Part shown: positions 42,008-50,923 of the stretch, piece by piece
How the letters are laid out: every line of letters starts with the position of its first letter
Numbering within the stretch: the first letter of the stretch is position 1
DNA from: Sphingobacteriaceae bacterium
Lineage (GTDB): Bacteria > Bacteroidota > Bacteroidia > UBA7662
DNA: 64,000 bases
NCBI GenBank assembly: GCA_013824115.1
Contig: PNNG01000010.1
Span: 62,001-126,000, forward strand
Direction of reading: 5' to 3'
The notes under the pieces: generated by a model
What the model was told of the DNA's origin: nothing
Database searches by the model: none
Seen by the model: only the letters and a program-made list of their open reading frames with translations
Made by a program: the position numbers and the translations under genes

Positions 42008-43810
42008 TCAGTTCTTAACGAGTCTTTCGTAGAAGATGCCTGCAGCAGTTTCCCATCCCAGCAGATAAACGCCGGGCGTTAAGGTGCTAACATCAATGTG
42101 GTGTTTACCTGCTTCAAGTGTCTTTTTCATTACTGGTTGGCCATGCACGTTTTGGAAGTGCAACACGCCCTGACCCTCCACTGTCAAATTGAGTTGGTCG
42201 TTGGCAGGGTTAGGATACCACTTGAGTCCTGCCAGCACTTGTTCTTGCACCGAAACTCCGGTTACAATGATAGCATTCGAATTGGCAGATAAGCAAGTAC
42301 TAGAGTAGCGTGCTGTGTATTGTCCATTCTGTGTAGGCGTGATGGTTGGACCTGTCAGGTTGACGTCGACTTGACCATTTACCGACCACACCACTGTAGT
42401 GCCTGCAGGTTGGTTGGTTACGCTGATGGTGCTGCCGGTTTGTTGGATGATGGGCGTAATGGGCAATGAAGCTATGGAAAAAGCCGAGCTCAAGACCGAA
42501 ACTGCTACTGGATCAGAAGAACGCACCCTGTAACGATAGCCGCTCCCTGTAACACCCGCAGGCAAGGCACCGCCAATGGAGTTGCCACTTCCGCCCGATG
42601 GCAAAGGGATTACTGTATTGTTGCTACTTACCAATTCAAGACTAAAGTTGTTGTTTGCATCGAAGGTTCCAAAGGTCACAAAATCGACCAAAATGAAGGA
42701 GCTTTCACAGAAAGTAACCACATTAGGGTTCATGATACTTAGAAACCCAGCATTGATAGTGAATGGTGTTGACAAGCTCGGTGAACAACCATTGTTTACG
42801 ATACCTGCTGTATAGTTGCCGGCTTGGATAGGCACATAGGTAGCAGCGGTAGCTCCACTGATTGGGTTGCCGTTAAGCAGCCAAGTGAAAACCCCACTTC
42901 CAGAAGCACTCAAGGTTCGGCCGTCGAAAGTAAGGCTTGGGGCCGCTGCGGGTACGGTAATGGCGAAAGGACTGCTTTGAGTGCCGGTACTCGCCGGGTT
43001 GCTGGCCACTACCCGAACGCGGTAGCCCGTTCCACCGGCTGCTGCCATGGGGGTTTGAGCGGTGATAGGCGCTGCCGCAGTAGCGTTTAAAGTGCCAATG
43101 GTAGTAGGATTGGTAAAACTGCCGCTTGCGTCGCTGAGCTGCACACTGAACACATTGCCTGCATTGAAACTGGCGCTAGTGGTGAAGTTTACGGAAATGC
43201 TACCACCCCGGCAAACCGCCGATTGGGTAACCGTTGCTGCATTCACGCTGGGCGCCGCAGGCGCCTCAGTTAGCGTAAACACGTTCGTATATAAGGCATC
43301 ACCTCCTGTTCCTCCTGTTCCATCAGCCGCATTGGTGGCCACATAAAAGCTTACTGTTCCTGTACCTACTGCTGGAGCCGTCCAACTGAAAGTCCAACTT
43401 TTGGTGCCAGTGGTCGTAGCATTGATGCCACCACCGGTATGCTGCAAGTGCCCACTCGAAATTTGGGTTTCATTAGGGTTGGTGGCTATAAAAGTTCCTA
43501 CATTCGTATTGGACGCATTGCGCGCAACCATTTGAAATCCAAACACGCCTATCCCGCTTTGAGAGATGGTAAGAACAGCGGTATACGTTTGTCCGGGCGT
43601 ATAGCTCGTTAAACTCGGGTTGCCATTAAACACCAAGGTGCGCGTTGCAGGTCCGCTATTCAAGGTTCCACTATGACATGAAGTACAATTGGATTGCCCT
43701 GGGGCCCCAGCGTGGTTCAGCGGTGGGCCACCTGAACTTGTTAAGGCTTGGTTTACTATAAACAAGCCATATACCAGACAAACACAAAATAAGAGGAGCT
43801 TTCGTTGCAT
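42008..43810 (-). CDS. T9SS-secreted protein with CxxCH motif (choice-of-anchor V type), copy B
   Basis: A 600-residue protein, a paralog of 39491-41299. Signal peptide MQRKLLLFCVCLVYGLFIVN, then CTSCHSGTL, the same GVFGFQMVARNASN sandwich and three Ig-like repeats, ending with a type A T9SS domain (LKWYPNPANDQLNLTV, PGVYLLGWETAAG). The ATG at 43810 places Met at the charged n-region; the earlier ATG at 43861 would add 17 residues. Proteins of this kind have been given only descriptive names; function is unknown. Confidence 0.82.
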   Translation of the reverse strand: MQRKLLLFCVCLVYGLFIVNQALTSSGGPPLNHAGAPGQSNCTSCHSGTLNSGPATRTLVFNGNPSLTSYTPGQTYTAVLTISQSGIGVFGFQMVARNASNTNVGTFIATNPNETQISSGHLQHTGGGINATTTGTKSWTFSWTAPAVGTGTVSFYVATNAADGTGGTGGDALYTNVFTLTEAPAAPSVNAATVTQSAVCRGGSISVNFTTSASFNAGNVFSVQLSDASGSFTNPTTIGTLNATAAAPITAQTPMAAAGGTGYRVRVVASNPASTGTQSSPFAITVPAAAPSLTFDGRTLSASGSGVFTWLLNGNPISGATAATYVPIQAGNYTAGIVNNGCSPSLSTPFTINAGFLSIMNPNVVTFCESSFILVDFVTFGTFDANNNFSLELVSSNNTVIPLPSGGSGNSIGGALPAGVTGSGYRYRVRSSDPVAVSVLSSAFSIASLPITPIIQQTGSTISVTNQPAGTTVVWSVNGQVDVNLTGPTITPTQNGQYTARYSSTCLSANSNAIIVTGVSVQEQVLAGLKWYPNPANDQLNLTVEGQGVLHFQNVHGQPVMKKTLEAGKHHIDVSTLTPGVYLLGWETAAGIFYERLVKN

Positions 43811-43918
43811 ACGTTGTTGGGTTATTAAAGTGAAGCTAGTCAAAATCTTAGAAAATTTCACCCCTAATCATGGCAACCACTAAAAAAGAGCCACTCCTTT
43901 GTTGTATTTTAGGGTTCT

Positions 43919-44491
43919 ATGCGGCAAAAGGACGAAAAAAAGCGAAAGCGCATTTTTGAAGCAGCACTTCAAATGATTGCGGAGGAGGGGTTCTCAGGAT
44001 TACACATGCAGCCACTTGCCAAACGGGCCGAAATGGCCACAGGCACTTTGTACTTGTATTTCCAAGACAAAAGCAGCCTACTTGCTGATATGCATGGGTA
44101 TTATACCGAATGGTTGGCTTCTCATGTGGTAGCAGCTCCAAAAGACAACGGCTCTTTTGAAGAGCGGTTCCGCAAAACCTGGTTCAATTACCTGCTTTTC
44201 ATTCAGAAATACCCTGCAATCATTGGCTTTTTAGAATACTATCCATCGGAAAAGGAGAGTGCCACACAAGAGGGCAATACATCTTTGCCCGAAAAAACGC
44301 TTTTTTCAAACCTGATCAGCGAGGGACAGCAACTGGGAGTATTGCGCATTGGAAACCCTAAAGTAATTGAAACCTTGATCTTGGGTGCCGCCCATCGCTG
44401 GGTAGTGTGTTCGCACAACGAGGGCCTGCCTCCTTCTGCCGATTACATTCACCTGGCTTGGGAAATGACCTGGAAGGCCATTCAGCGTTGA
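43919..44491 (+). CDS. TetR-family transcriptional regulator
   Basis: A 190-residue regulator. The N-terminal HTH is clear (RIFEAALQMIAEEGFSGLHM, LAKRAEMATGTLYLYFQDKSSLL), and the rest is a helical ligand-binding domain (WFNYLLFIQKYPAIIGFLEYY, VIETLILGAAHRWVV). The ligand is not known. It lies divergent from the CxxCH paralog B, with the ATG about 108 bases from that gene's start, so it might control that gene; this is inference. Confidence 0.85.
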   Translation: MRQKDEKKRKRIFEAALQMIAEEGFSGLHMQPLAKRAEMATGTLYLYFQDKSSLLADMHGYYTEWLASHVVAAPKDNGSFEERFRKTWFNYLLFIQKYPAIIGFLEYYPSEKESATQEGNTSLPEKTLFSNLISEGQQLGVLRIGNPKVIETLILGAAHRWVVCSHNEGLPPSADYIHLAWEMTWKAIQR

Positions 44492-44568
44492 GCCTCCATT
44501 CACAGGGCCAAAAGTGCTTTTAACCTCTGAATAATTGCAGGAAGCTTTAAGCCTCTGAACAATTTCAT

Positions 44569-44576
44569 TATATTTG
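44569..44576 (+). promoter_or_regulatory. Candidate -7 box for prs-rplY-pth
   Basis: TATATTTG matches TAnnTTTG and lies 29 bases before the prs ATG. At a 19-base spacing a TTTA (44546-44549) is a weak -33 element. Confidence 0.45.
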
Positions 44577-44605
44577 CGGCTCGTTTTCAAGCGAAACAGT
44601 CGAGC

Positions 44606-45580
44606 ATGTCAGACAAGTCCCCCATTTCGGCATACAAACACCATGATATCAAGCTATTTGCTGGGGACGCTACGCGCGCATTAGGCGATAAAATCGCCAC
44701 TTCCTATGGCAAGCCTTTGGGCAATATGGAGGTGATGCGATTTAGCGATGGGGAGTTTCAACCCTGTATCAATGAATCGGTCCGCGGTTGCGACGTTTTT
44801 TTGATTCAGAGCACCTTTGCTCCTGCCGACAATTTGCTTGAATTGATGTTGTTGATTGATGCTTGCAAACGTGCTTCTGCACATTACATTACAGCAGTTA
44901 TCCCTTATTTCGGTTTAGCCCGGCAAGACCGGAAAGACAAGCCTCGCGTCCCCATTGGGTCACGCATGGTAGCCGATATGCTTACTGGTGCTGGAGTAAC
45001 TCGCATCATGACCATGGATTTACACGCGCCGCAAATCCAGGGTTTTTTCAATGTGCCGGTCGACCACCTCGATTCGACCACCGTGTTTGTGCCTTATATC
45101 AAACATTTGAACTTACCCAATCTGACCATCGCTGCTCCCGACATGGGTGCAGCCGCTCGTGCCAAGGTGTTTACCAAGCATCTCAATTGCGATATGATTG
45201 TGTGTGATAAAACACGTGCACGTGCTAATGTAGTAGAGAAAATCACCATCATTGGTGATGTAGAAGGCCGCGATGTGGTAATTGTAGATGATATAGTAGA
45301 TACCGCCGGCACCATTTGCAAAGTGGCCGACGAAATCATGGCAAAAGGCGCCAGCAGTGTACGTGCATTTTGCACCCATCCGGTACTTTCGGGCAAGGCG
45401 TATGAAAACATTGAGAATTCACAACTCACCGAGCTGGTGGTAACCGATACCTTGCCGTTGCATCGCGAGTCTCCAAAAATCAAAGTACTGAGCGTAGCCG
45501 AGCTTTTCGCCAAGTCGATTCACAGCGTTAAAGAGTTCAGTTCTATCAGCCACCTATTTGAAATAGCAGTTAAACAATAA
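44606..45580 (+). CDS. prs: Ribose-phosphate pyrophosphokinase
   Basis: It makes phosphoribosyl pyrophosphate, precursor of nucleotides, His and Trp. The 324-residue enzyme has the PRPP synthetase motifs: SDGEFQPCINESVRGCDVFLIQS, YFGLARQDRKDKPRVPI, and the PRPP-binding loop VVIVDDIVDTAGT. A 19-base gap to rplY and a shared promoter suggest one operon with rplY and pth. Confidence 0.95.
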   Translation: MSDKSPISAYKHHDIKLFAGDATRALGDKIATSYGKPLGNMEVMRFSDGEFQPCINESVRGCDVFLIQSTFAPADNLLELMLLIDACKRASAHYITAVIPYFGLARQDRKDKPRVPIGSRMVADMLTGAGVTRIMTMDLHAPQIQGFFNVPVDHLDSTTVFVPYIKHLNLPNLTIAAPDMGAAARAKVFTKHLNCDMIVCDKTRARANVVEKITIIGDVEGRDVVIVDDIVDTAGTICKVADEIMAKGASSVRAFCTHPVLSGKAYENIENSQLTELVVTDTLPLHRESPKIKVLSVAELFAKSIHSVKEFSSISHLFEIAVKQ

Positions 45581-45599
45581 TTCATTTAATCACCTTAAC

Positions 45600-46169
45600 A
45601 TGAAGTCAATCAATTTGAGCGGTTCCCCTCGCGGGAACGTAGGGAAGTCGGACGCTAATCAGTTGAGGGCAGAGGGCAAAATTCCCTGTGTACTTTACGG
45701 CAATGATTCTCAAACACATTTCTGGGCCTATGCCTACGATTTGAAATCGGTGCTGTACACGCCCGAAACATTTAAAGTGCAAATCGACATTGATGGCAGC
45801 AAGCATGAAGCCATTGTGCAAGAAGCCCAGTTCCATCCATTGAACGAAGCCATTTTGCACGTAGATTTTCTGGCTTTGTCGCCCAATAAAGAAGTGAAAG
45901 TAGAACTTCCCTTGGAGTTTGTAGGCTCGTCGCCCGGGGTTCGTGCAGGTGGTAAGTTTGCCGCACGTATTCGTAAAATCAAAGTAAAAGGCTTACCTGG
46001 TAATCTTCCTGCTTCAGTTCAGGTCGATATCAGCAACCTAGAGTTGGGCAAAGTGGTACGCGTGAAAGACATTCCCGTTGCCGATTACAAAATCTTGGAC
46101 GCTCCTAACAATCCAGTAGCGGCAGTAACCATCCCACGCGCCCTCAAAGGCCAAATGGCTGGTAACTAA
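45600..46169 (+). CDS. rplY: 50S ribosomal protein L25 (CTC-type)
   Basis: A 189-residue CTC-type L25: an N-terminal 5S-rRNA-binding L25 domain (MKSINLSGSPRGNVGKSDANQLR) plus the C-terminal TL5-like domain (PLEFVGSSPGVRAGGKFAARIRKIKVKGLPGNLPASVQVDIS). It is longer than E. coli L25 (94) as is usual in this group. The gene order prs-rplY-pth is conserved in many bacteria. Confidence 0.93.
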   Translation: MKSINLSGSPRGNVGKSDANQLRAEGKIPCVLYGNDSQTHFWAYAYDLKSVLYTPETFKVQIDIDGSKHEAIVQEAQFHPLNEAILHVDFLALSPNKEVKVELPLEFVGSSPGVRAGGKFAARIRKIKVKGLPGNLPASVQVDISNLELGKVVRVKDIPVADYKILDAPNNPVAAVTIPRALKGQMAGN

Positions 46170-46180
46170 GCTTATCGTTT

Positions 46181-46744
46181 ATGAAGTACCTGGTGATTGG
46201 CCTGGGTAATATTGGCGCTGAATATGCGGCAACCCGGCACAACATCGGATTTATGGTATTGGATGCTCTCGCTTTGGGGGCATCCAATACTTTTTTTGAG
46301 CAAGACCGTCATGCTTTCCGTGCCGAAATGAAGCATGCAGGCCGCCAGTTGGTTCTGATCAAGCCTACCACTTACATGAACCTCAGTGGAAAAGCGGTGC
46401 GGTATTGGATGGAGCAGGAAAAAGTGCCCCTCGATAGAATCTTGGTAATTACAGACGATCTGAGCTTGCCCACCGGTAAAATCCGGGTACGCGCCAAAGG
46501 CAGTGCCGGGGGCCATAACGGATTGAGGCACATTGAAGAAGTGTTGAATACGCAAGAATACGCTCGACTGCGTTTTGGCGTAGGCGATGATTTCGCTAAG
46601 GGAAGGCAGGTAGAGTACGTGCTTGGAAAATTCAACGAAAAAGAAATTCCAGAAGTAGAAATAGGCATTCTCAAGTCGGCAGATGCGGTTAAGAGTTTCG
46701 TAACACGTGGCATTGCCCTCACCATGACTGAGTTCAACAAGTAG
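46181..46744 (+). CDS. pth: Peptidyl-tRNA hydrolase
   Basis: It frees peptidyl-tRNA by cleaving the ester bond. The 187-residue protein has Asn10 and catalytic His20 in GLGNIGAEYAATRHNIGF, then TYMNLSGKAV, DDLSLPTGKIRVRAKGSAGGHNGL with the second family signature, and a C-terminal RFGVGDDFAKGRQVEYVLG. It is 11 bases after rplY and ends at a shared terminator with glmS. Confidence 0.95.
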   Translation: MKYLVIGLGNIGAEYAATRHNIGFMVLDALALGASNTFFEQDRHAFRAEMKHAGRQLVLIKPTTYMNLSGKAVRYWMEQEKVPLDRILVITDDLSLPTGKIRVRAKGSAGGHNGLRHIEEVLNTQEYARLRFGVGDDFAKGRQVEYVLGKFNEKEIPEVEIGILKSADAVKSFVTRGIALTMTEFNK

Positions 46745-46760
46745 CCAATGCCACCTAAAA

Positions 46761-46795
46761 CAAAAACGCACGGCTTCCTAAAGGCCGTGCGTTTT
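46761..46795. terminator. Bidirectional terminator between pth and glmS
   Basis: AAAAACGCACGGC and GCCGTGCGTTTTT (46761-46773, 46783-46795) form a 13-base stem with a 9-base loop, with A and T runs on both sides. Confidence 0.92.
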
Positions 46796-46813
46796 TGTTT
46801 CGTTTTTATTTCC

Positions 46814-48655
46814 TTACTCTACGGTAACCGACTTTGCCAAGTTCCTGGGTTGGTCAACATTACAACCGCGCAACACAGCGATGTGATACGACAGCAACTG
46901 TAAAGGTATAGTGCTTACCAAAGGCATGAAAGGCTCAAGTGTATCGGGCACCTCGATGACATAGTCGGAGAGTTTACGAACTTCCACATCTCCTTCGGTA
47001 ACTACGCTAATGATAATTCCTTTGCGTGCCTTCACCTCTTGTACATTACTCAATACTTTGTCGTACTGTGAGTTTTGCGTTGCAATAATTACAACTGGCA
47101 TTTCCTCGTCGATAAGCGCAATGGGGCCGTGTTTCATCTCCGCTGCAGGATAGCCTTCGGCGTGAATGTAGGATATTTCCTTGAGCTTCAAAGCGCCCTC
47201 CAAGGCCACTGGGAAATTATAACCGCGACCGAGATAGAGGAAATTATGAGCGTCTTTGAATTTGGCAGCAATTTCTTTTACCAATTCGTTCGACTGCAAT
47301 GCACGCTCAATTTTCGCGGGAATCGATTCCAACTCAAACAAATAGGTGTTGAGCTGACTTTGCGAAATGGCACCTTTCTTATAACCAATCCATAACGCCA
47401 TTTGGGCCAATACGGTAACCTGCGCGGTAAACGCTTTGGTAGAAGCAACCCCAATCTCTGGTCCGGCATGGGTATACGCCCCAGAGTGCGTAGCGCGGGG
47501 AATCGACGAACCTACCACATTACAAACACCCAACACAGTAGCGCCTTTCGACTTGGCCAATTCAATGGCGGCTAGCGTATCTGCAGTTTCACCACTTTGA
47601 CTGATGGCAATGACAATGTCATCGTAGAAAATCACGGGGTCGCGGTATCTGAATTCGGAAGCATATTCTACTTCTACCGGAATGCGGGCAAAGTCTTCAA
47701 AAAGGTACTCGGCAACCAAGCCAGCGTGCCAACTTGTTCCGCAAGCCACAATGATCATGCGCTTGGCATTCATCAATTTGTGTTGGTGCTCATGCAGCCC
47801 GCCCATATGAATGTGGCTTGTTTTTGAATCTATTCGACCACGCATAGAGTCGAAAATAGAACGCGGTTGCTCATAGATCTCCTTCAGCATGAAGTGCTCA
47901 AAACCGCCCTTTTCAATCATCTCGAGTTGCAGATTCAGCTCTTGAATGAAGGCCTTTTTGTCTTCATTGGCAATGGTCTTGATGCTCAGCGTACGATTAC
48001 TAATGATAGCCATCTCGCTATCATTCAAATACACTACGCTTTTGGTGTATTCGATAATGGGCGAAGCATCCGAAGCCAATAGAAATTCATTGGTTCCAAT
48101 GCCCACTACCAATGGAGATCCTTTGCGGGCAGCCACAATCATTTCAGGATCTTTCTTCGAAATCACCACAATGGCATAGGCGCCGTGAACCTGATTCAGC
48201 GCCAAGCGTACAGCCTCATCAAAGCTAACGCCTTCATGCTCATAAATTTCTTCGATGAGGTGCGTTAAAACTTCTGTGTCGGTTTGACTTTCAAAATGAT
48301 GCCCTTTGGCTTGCAATTGCGCTTTGATTGTGCCATAGTTTTCAATAATGCCATTGTGTACCAAGGCCAAAATGCGGTTTTGCCCAAAATGCGGGTGAGC
48401 ATTTACATCATTGGGTTCGCCATGGGTAGCCCAACGGGTATGTCCAATGCCAATATTACCTTCAGTATCATTATCGGCAATAAGCGCTTCAAGGGCTGCT
48501 ACTTTGCCTGCTTTTTTATACGCCTTGATGTTTTTATGCTTATCGAGAATGGCTATGCCAGCACTGTCGTATCCACGGTACTCCAAGCGCTTCAAGCCTT
48601 TAATTAAGATGGGGGCGGCTTGTTTGTCGCCCACGTATGCTACTATGCCACACAT
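46814..48655 (-). CDS. glmS: Glutamine-fructose-6-phosphate aminotransferase (isomerizing)
   Basis: It makes glucosamine-6-phosphate, first step of UDP-GlcNAc synthesis. The 613-residue enzyme begins MCGIVAYVGD with the N-terminal nucleophile Cys2, a glutaminase domain (GHTRWATHGEP) and two SIS domains (CGTSWHAGLVAEYLFE, SQSGETADTLAAIELAK, and the final SVTVE tail). It is the third gene of a minus-strand run: glycogen-synthase-like, DUF4270, glmS. Confidence 0.96.
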   Translation of the reverse strand: MCGIVAYVGDKQAAPILIKGLKRLEYRGYDSAGIAILDKHKNIKAYKKAGKVAALEALIADNDTEGNIGIGHTRWATHGEPNDVNAHPHFGQNRILALVHNGIIENYGTIKAQLQAKGHHFESQTDTEVLTHLIEEIYEHEGVSFDEAVRLALNQVHGAYAIVVISKKDPEMIVAARKGSPLVVGIGTNEFLLASDASPIIEYTKSVVYLNDSEMAIISNRTLSIKTIANEDKKAFIQELNLQLEMIEKGGFEHFMLKEIYEQPRSIFDSMRGRIDSKTSHIHMGGLHEHQHKLMNAKRMIIVACGTSWHAGLVAEYLFEDFARIPVEVEYASEFRYRDPVIFYDDIVIAISQSGETADTLAAIELAKSKGATVLGVCNVVGSSIPRATHSGAYTHAGPEIGVASTKAFTAQVTVLAQMALWIGYKKGAISQSQLNTYLFELESIPAKIERALQSNELVKEIAAKFKDAHNFLYLGRGYNFPVALEGALKLKEISYIHAEGYPAAEMKHGPIALIDEEMPVVIIATQNSQYDKVLSNVQEVKARKGIIISVVTEGDVEVRKLSDYVIEVPDTLEPFMPLVSTIPLQLLSYHIAVLRGCNVDQPRNLAKSVTVE

Positions 48656-48665
48656 ATGCTTGGTT

Positions 48666-49979
48666 TCACTTTAGTTTGGTAAATGTAATGACCATTCGGG
48701 GCTTGTACAAGGGGTGGTTAGAGGATCCTAAAACCACCCTACTTACTGCCGAGATGGATCGCTCGGGCAAAAGCACCAAGCCAAAATCAGTAGTATTGGT
48801 TTGTAATAAGCGTTGAATGTGCCTGGTAATAACAAACTTATACTTTCCATTTGAAAAATTGCCGTTGTAATACGGCTCCACAAAGTCGGGTATAAGCACC
48901 GAAGCGTTTTTGCCTAAACTATCGGCTATAAGCAAAAACATACGGCCTGGAGGGCTGAATGGTGCATCGCCACTATTCGGGATTTGAGTGAACTCTATCT
49001 CCACTTTATTAATGGCTACATGGTGATTCTGGATTAAATTGCGCAAATAAGGCATTTGCAATAGGGTCTTTACGCCTCCTCCAGCTTGCACATAGGTTTC
49101 CTGTATGCTAGTGGAACTGTCGCCCAATACACTACCTACCGTTGTTCCATTGTAGTTAAAGGCGAAAAAATTCTGTCTCGCCGATTCGTTGGCAATCAGC
49201 ATGTCGAACCGCCTGCGCTGGCCATTGGCCTTATAGTAAAGAAAAAGGCCACTACGCGCAGAAACGCCGGTTAAGTACATGGTCGAACCTGCACCATTAC
49301 CCACCCGGGTTGCTCGCAAGTATACCCCTTTGAAGAAATTCAGGAAGTTGATATTGTTTTGCAAATCGGCTGTTCCGCTGGCATTTACAAGCTTGGTAGC
49401 CAAAATGGTGTTCATTGGAATGCGCAACACCGGACCATAGGTGAATGTGGTATCAGAGTTGTTGATTCGTGGCTCATTTACAGGAATCGACTGGCTTGGC
49501 CTTGGCGTGTATTGAAAACTTGCCAAAGGGGTTGGCTTAAATGCTGGCAGCCGATTGGTGTATGCGGTTGAATCACGGAAAATAGGGGCATCCAATTCAA
49601 AGACCTCAATGAGCAAGGTTTCTGTAGTGTCACCGTAATACCCTTCCATGTTGAGTGAAAGTATAAGAGAGTCAACGCTTACATTTTGCCCCAAATCATT
49701 GTTTTCGTTGGTCAAACGCAATTGGTAAGCAATACTTGCCTGGCTTTTTCCAAAGAGCGGATCCATCACCTCGCCGAGCACAAAGCGCGGAGGCAGCTGA
49801 CTCGGCAGTGAATCTTCCCTTATGGTTAATGAGCGCATGGTGAAGGTATCGGTTTGAAAAACACCTATTCCATCAGCATTGGGGAGCAAATCGAGGCCCA
49901 CCGAACCTTCATCGTTACAAGACACAAAAAACCCTGCAAAGAGCAGGGCTATAAAAAACCAACGTGTTGTTTTTATCAT
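48666..49979 (-). CDS. DUF4270 lipoprotein
   Basis: A 437-residue lipoprotein: signal with Cys21 (FAGFFVSC), then beta-rich sequence, e.g. PNADGIGVFQTDTFTMRSLTI and MEGYYGDTTETLLIEVFEL, that matches DUF4270, a family found mainly in Bacteroidota. It sits between glmS and a glycogen-synthase-like gene in the same order seen in other Bacteroidota (recalled). The start overlaps the upstream gene's stop by 4 bases. Its function is unknown; an outer-membrane or surface location is implied by the lipobox. Confidence 0.85.
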   Translation of the reverse strand: MIKTTRWFFIALLFAGFFVSCNDEGSVGLDLLPNADGIGVFQTDTFTMRSLTIREDSLPSQLPPRFVLGEVMDPLFGKSQASIAYQLRLTNENNDLGQNVSVDSLILSLNMEGYYGDTTETLLIEVFELDAPIFRDSTAYTNRLPAFKPTPLASFQYTPRPSQSIPVNEPRINNSDTTFTYGPVLRIPMNTILATKLVNASGTADLQNNINFLNFFKGVYLRATRVGNGAGSTMYLTGVSARSGLFLYYKANGQRRRFDMLIANESARQNFFAFNYNGTTVGSVLGDSSTSIQETYVQAGGGVKTLLQMPYLRNLIQNHHVAINKVEIEFTQIPNSGDAPFSPPGRMFLLIADSLGKNASVLIPDFVEPYYNGNFSNGKYKFVITRHIQRLLQTNTTDFGLVLLPERSISAVSRVVLGSSNHPLYKPRMVITFTKLK

Positions 49980-50803
49980 ACGAGGGCCGCTTGAGCAGCA
50001 AGTATTTTTTGGTAAAACTCGAAATGGGTTTCTGCCAATGCATCGGCATTATGACCATTTAAAAGGGGCTTTTCGGCAAGATGTGCAGCATCTTTAACAG
50101 CCTGATTTACTTGGTCGTTGGCCAGCACTACAGCATCGGCATAAGCAATGCCTCCCAAATTCAAAGCCGCATCGTCTAGTCCTGCAAAAGGAGCCAAATC
50201 TTCGGGCTGAACATCTTCCATCAATGCTTTTTCCATAAAATCAGCGGGGAAAGTTTCATTAAACTGATTTTCGTAAGCGGTGAATATCACTTTCGACTCC
50301 TTGAAAACGGCAGTATGGCGATAATATTTTTTTACATACAAAGGAATCAAGCTGCTCATCCATCCACTGCAATGAATGATGTCGGGTGCCCAACCCAATT
50401 TTTGTACGGTTTCAAGAACGCCTTTGTTAAAGAAAATCATGCGTTCATAATTGTCGTCAAAGAAGTTGTCCTTCTCATCTCTCAAGGCACATTTCCGCTG
50501 GAAATAATCTTCATTATCAAGGAAATATACCTGCATCTTGGCCGAAGGCAAAGAGGCTACTTTGATGATTAACGGATTATCGGAATCACCAATTACAATA
50601 TTGATACCTGATAAACGTACAACTTCGTGTAAGCGGTGCCTGCGCTCATTGATACAGCCATAACGAGGCATGAGGACCCTGATTTCCATGCCTTTTTCTT
50701 GCATTGACTTGGGTAATTCTAAGGCTGCCTGGGCAATTGCCGATAATTCGAGGTATGGTTGCATTTCGTGTGCAACAAAAAGGATTCTCGTCTTCCTGCT
50801 CAT
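49976..50803 (-). CDS. Glycogen/starch-synthase-like protein, N-terminal domain only
   Basis: A 275-residue protein that matches the N-terminal (GT5) domain of glycogen synthase: it opens KTRILFVAHEMQPYLELS, like the KIL-FVxxE start of GlgA, and contains PDIIHCSGWMSSLIPLYVKK, the DIIHxHDWQTxLIPxY equivalent. It lacks the second Rossmann domain and the KTGGL substrate loop is replaced (YLELSAIAQ), so it is probably not a functional synthase. The stop overlaps the DUF4270 start by 4 bases. The ATG at 50803 is used because upstream residues from 50947 are unrelated. Confidence 0.8.
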   Translation of the reverse strand: MSRKTRILFVAHEMQPYLELSAIAQAALELPKSMQEKGMEIRVLMPRYGCINERRHRLHEVVRLSGINIVIGDSDNPLIIKVASLPSAKMQVYFLDNEDYFQRKCALRDEKDNFFDDNYERMIFFNKGVLETVQKLGWAPDIIHCSGWMSSLIPLYVKKYYRHTAVFKESKVIFTAYENQFNETFPADFMEKALMEDVQPEDLAPFAGLDDAALNLGGIAYADAVVLANDQVNQAVKDAAHLAEKPLLNGHNADALAETHFEFYQKILAAQAALV

Positions 50804-50923
50804 AAATAAGGGTGCGACTAAATTCAAAAAAGAGTACAAAAATATATAAATAAAGCGGAATAAACCACAAACTTCTTTGTAAATGAGCGAAAAAGACGAT
50901 TTTTGAGGCCCATTAATTCGTAC

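Noticed and set aside
39491..43810. CxxCH motifs as evidence of a multiheme cytochrome
   Set aside because: Only one CxxCH per protein is present, and both proteins have a beta-sandwich and T9SS domain, so a multiheme cytochrome is not supported.
49976..50803. Frameshift explanation for the short glycogen-synthase-like gene
   Set aside because: The stop overlaps the start of DUF4270 and no remnant of the second GlgA domain is found downstream.
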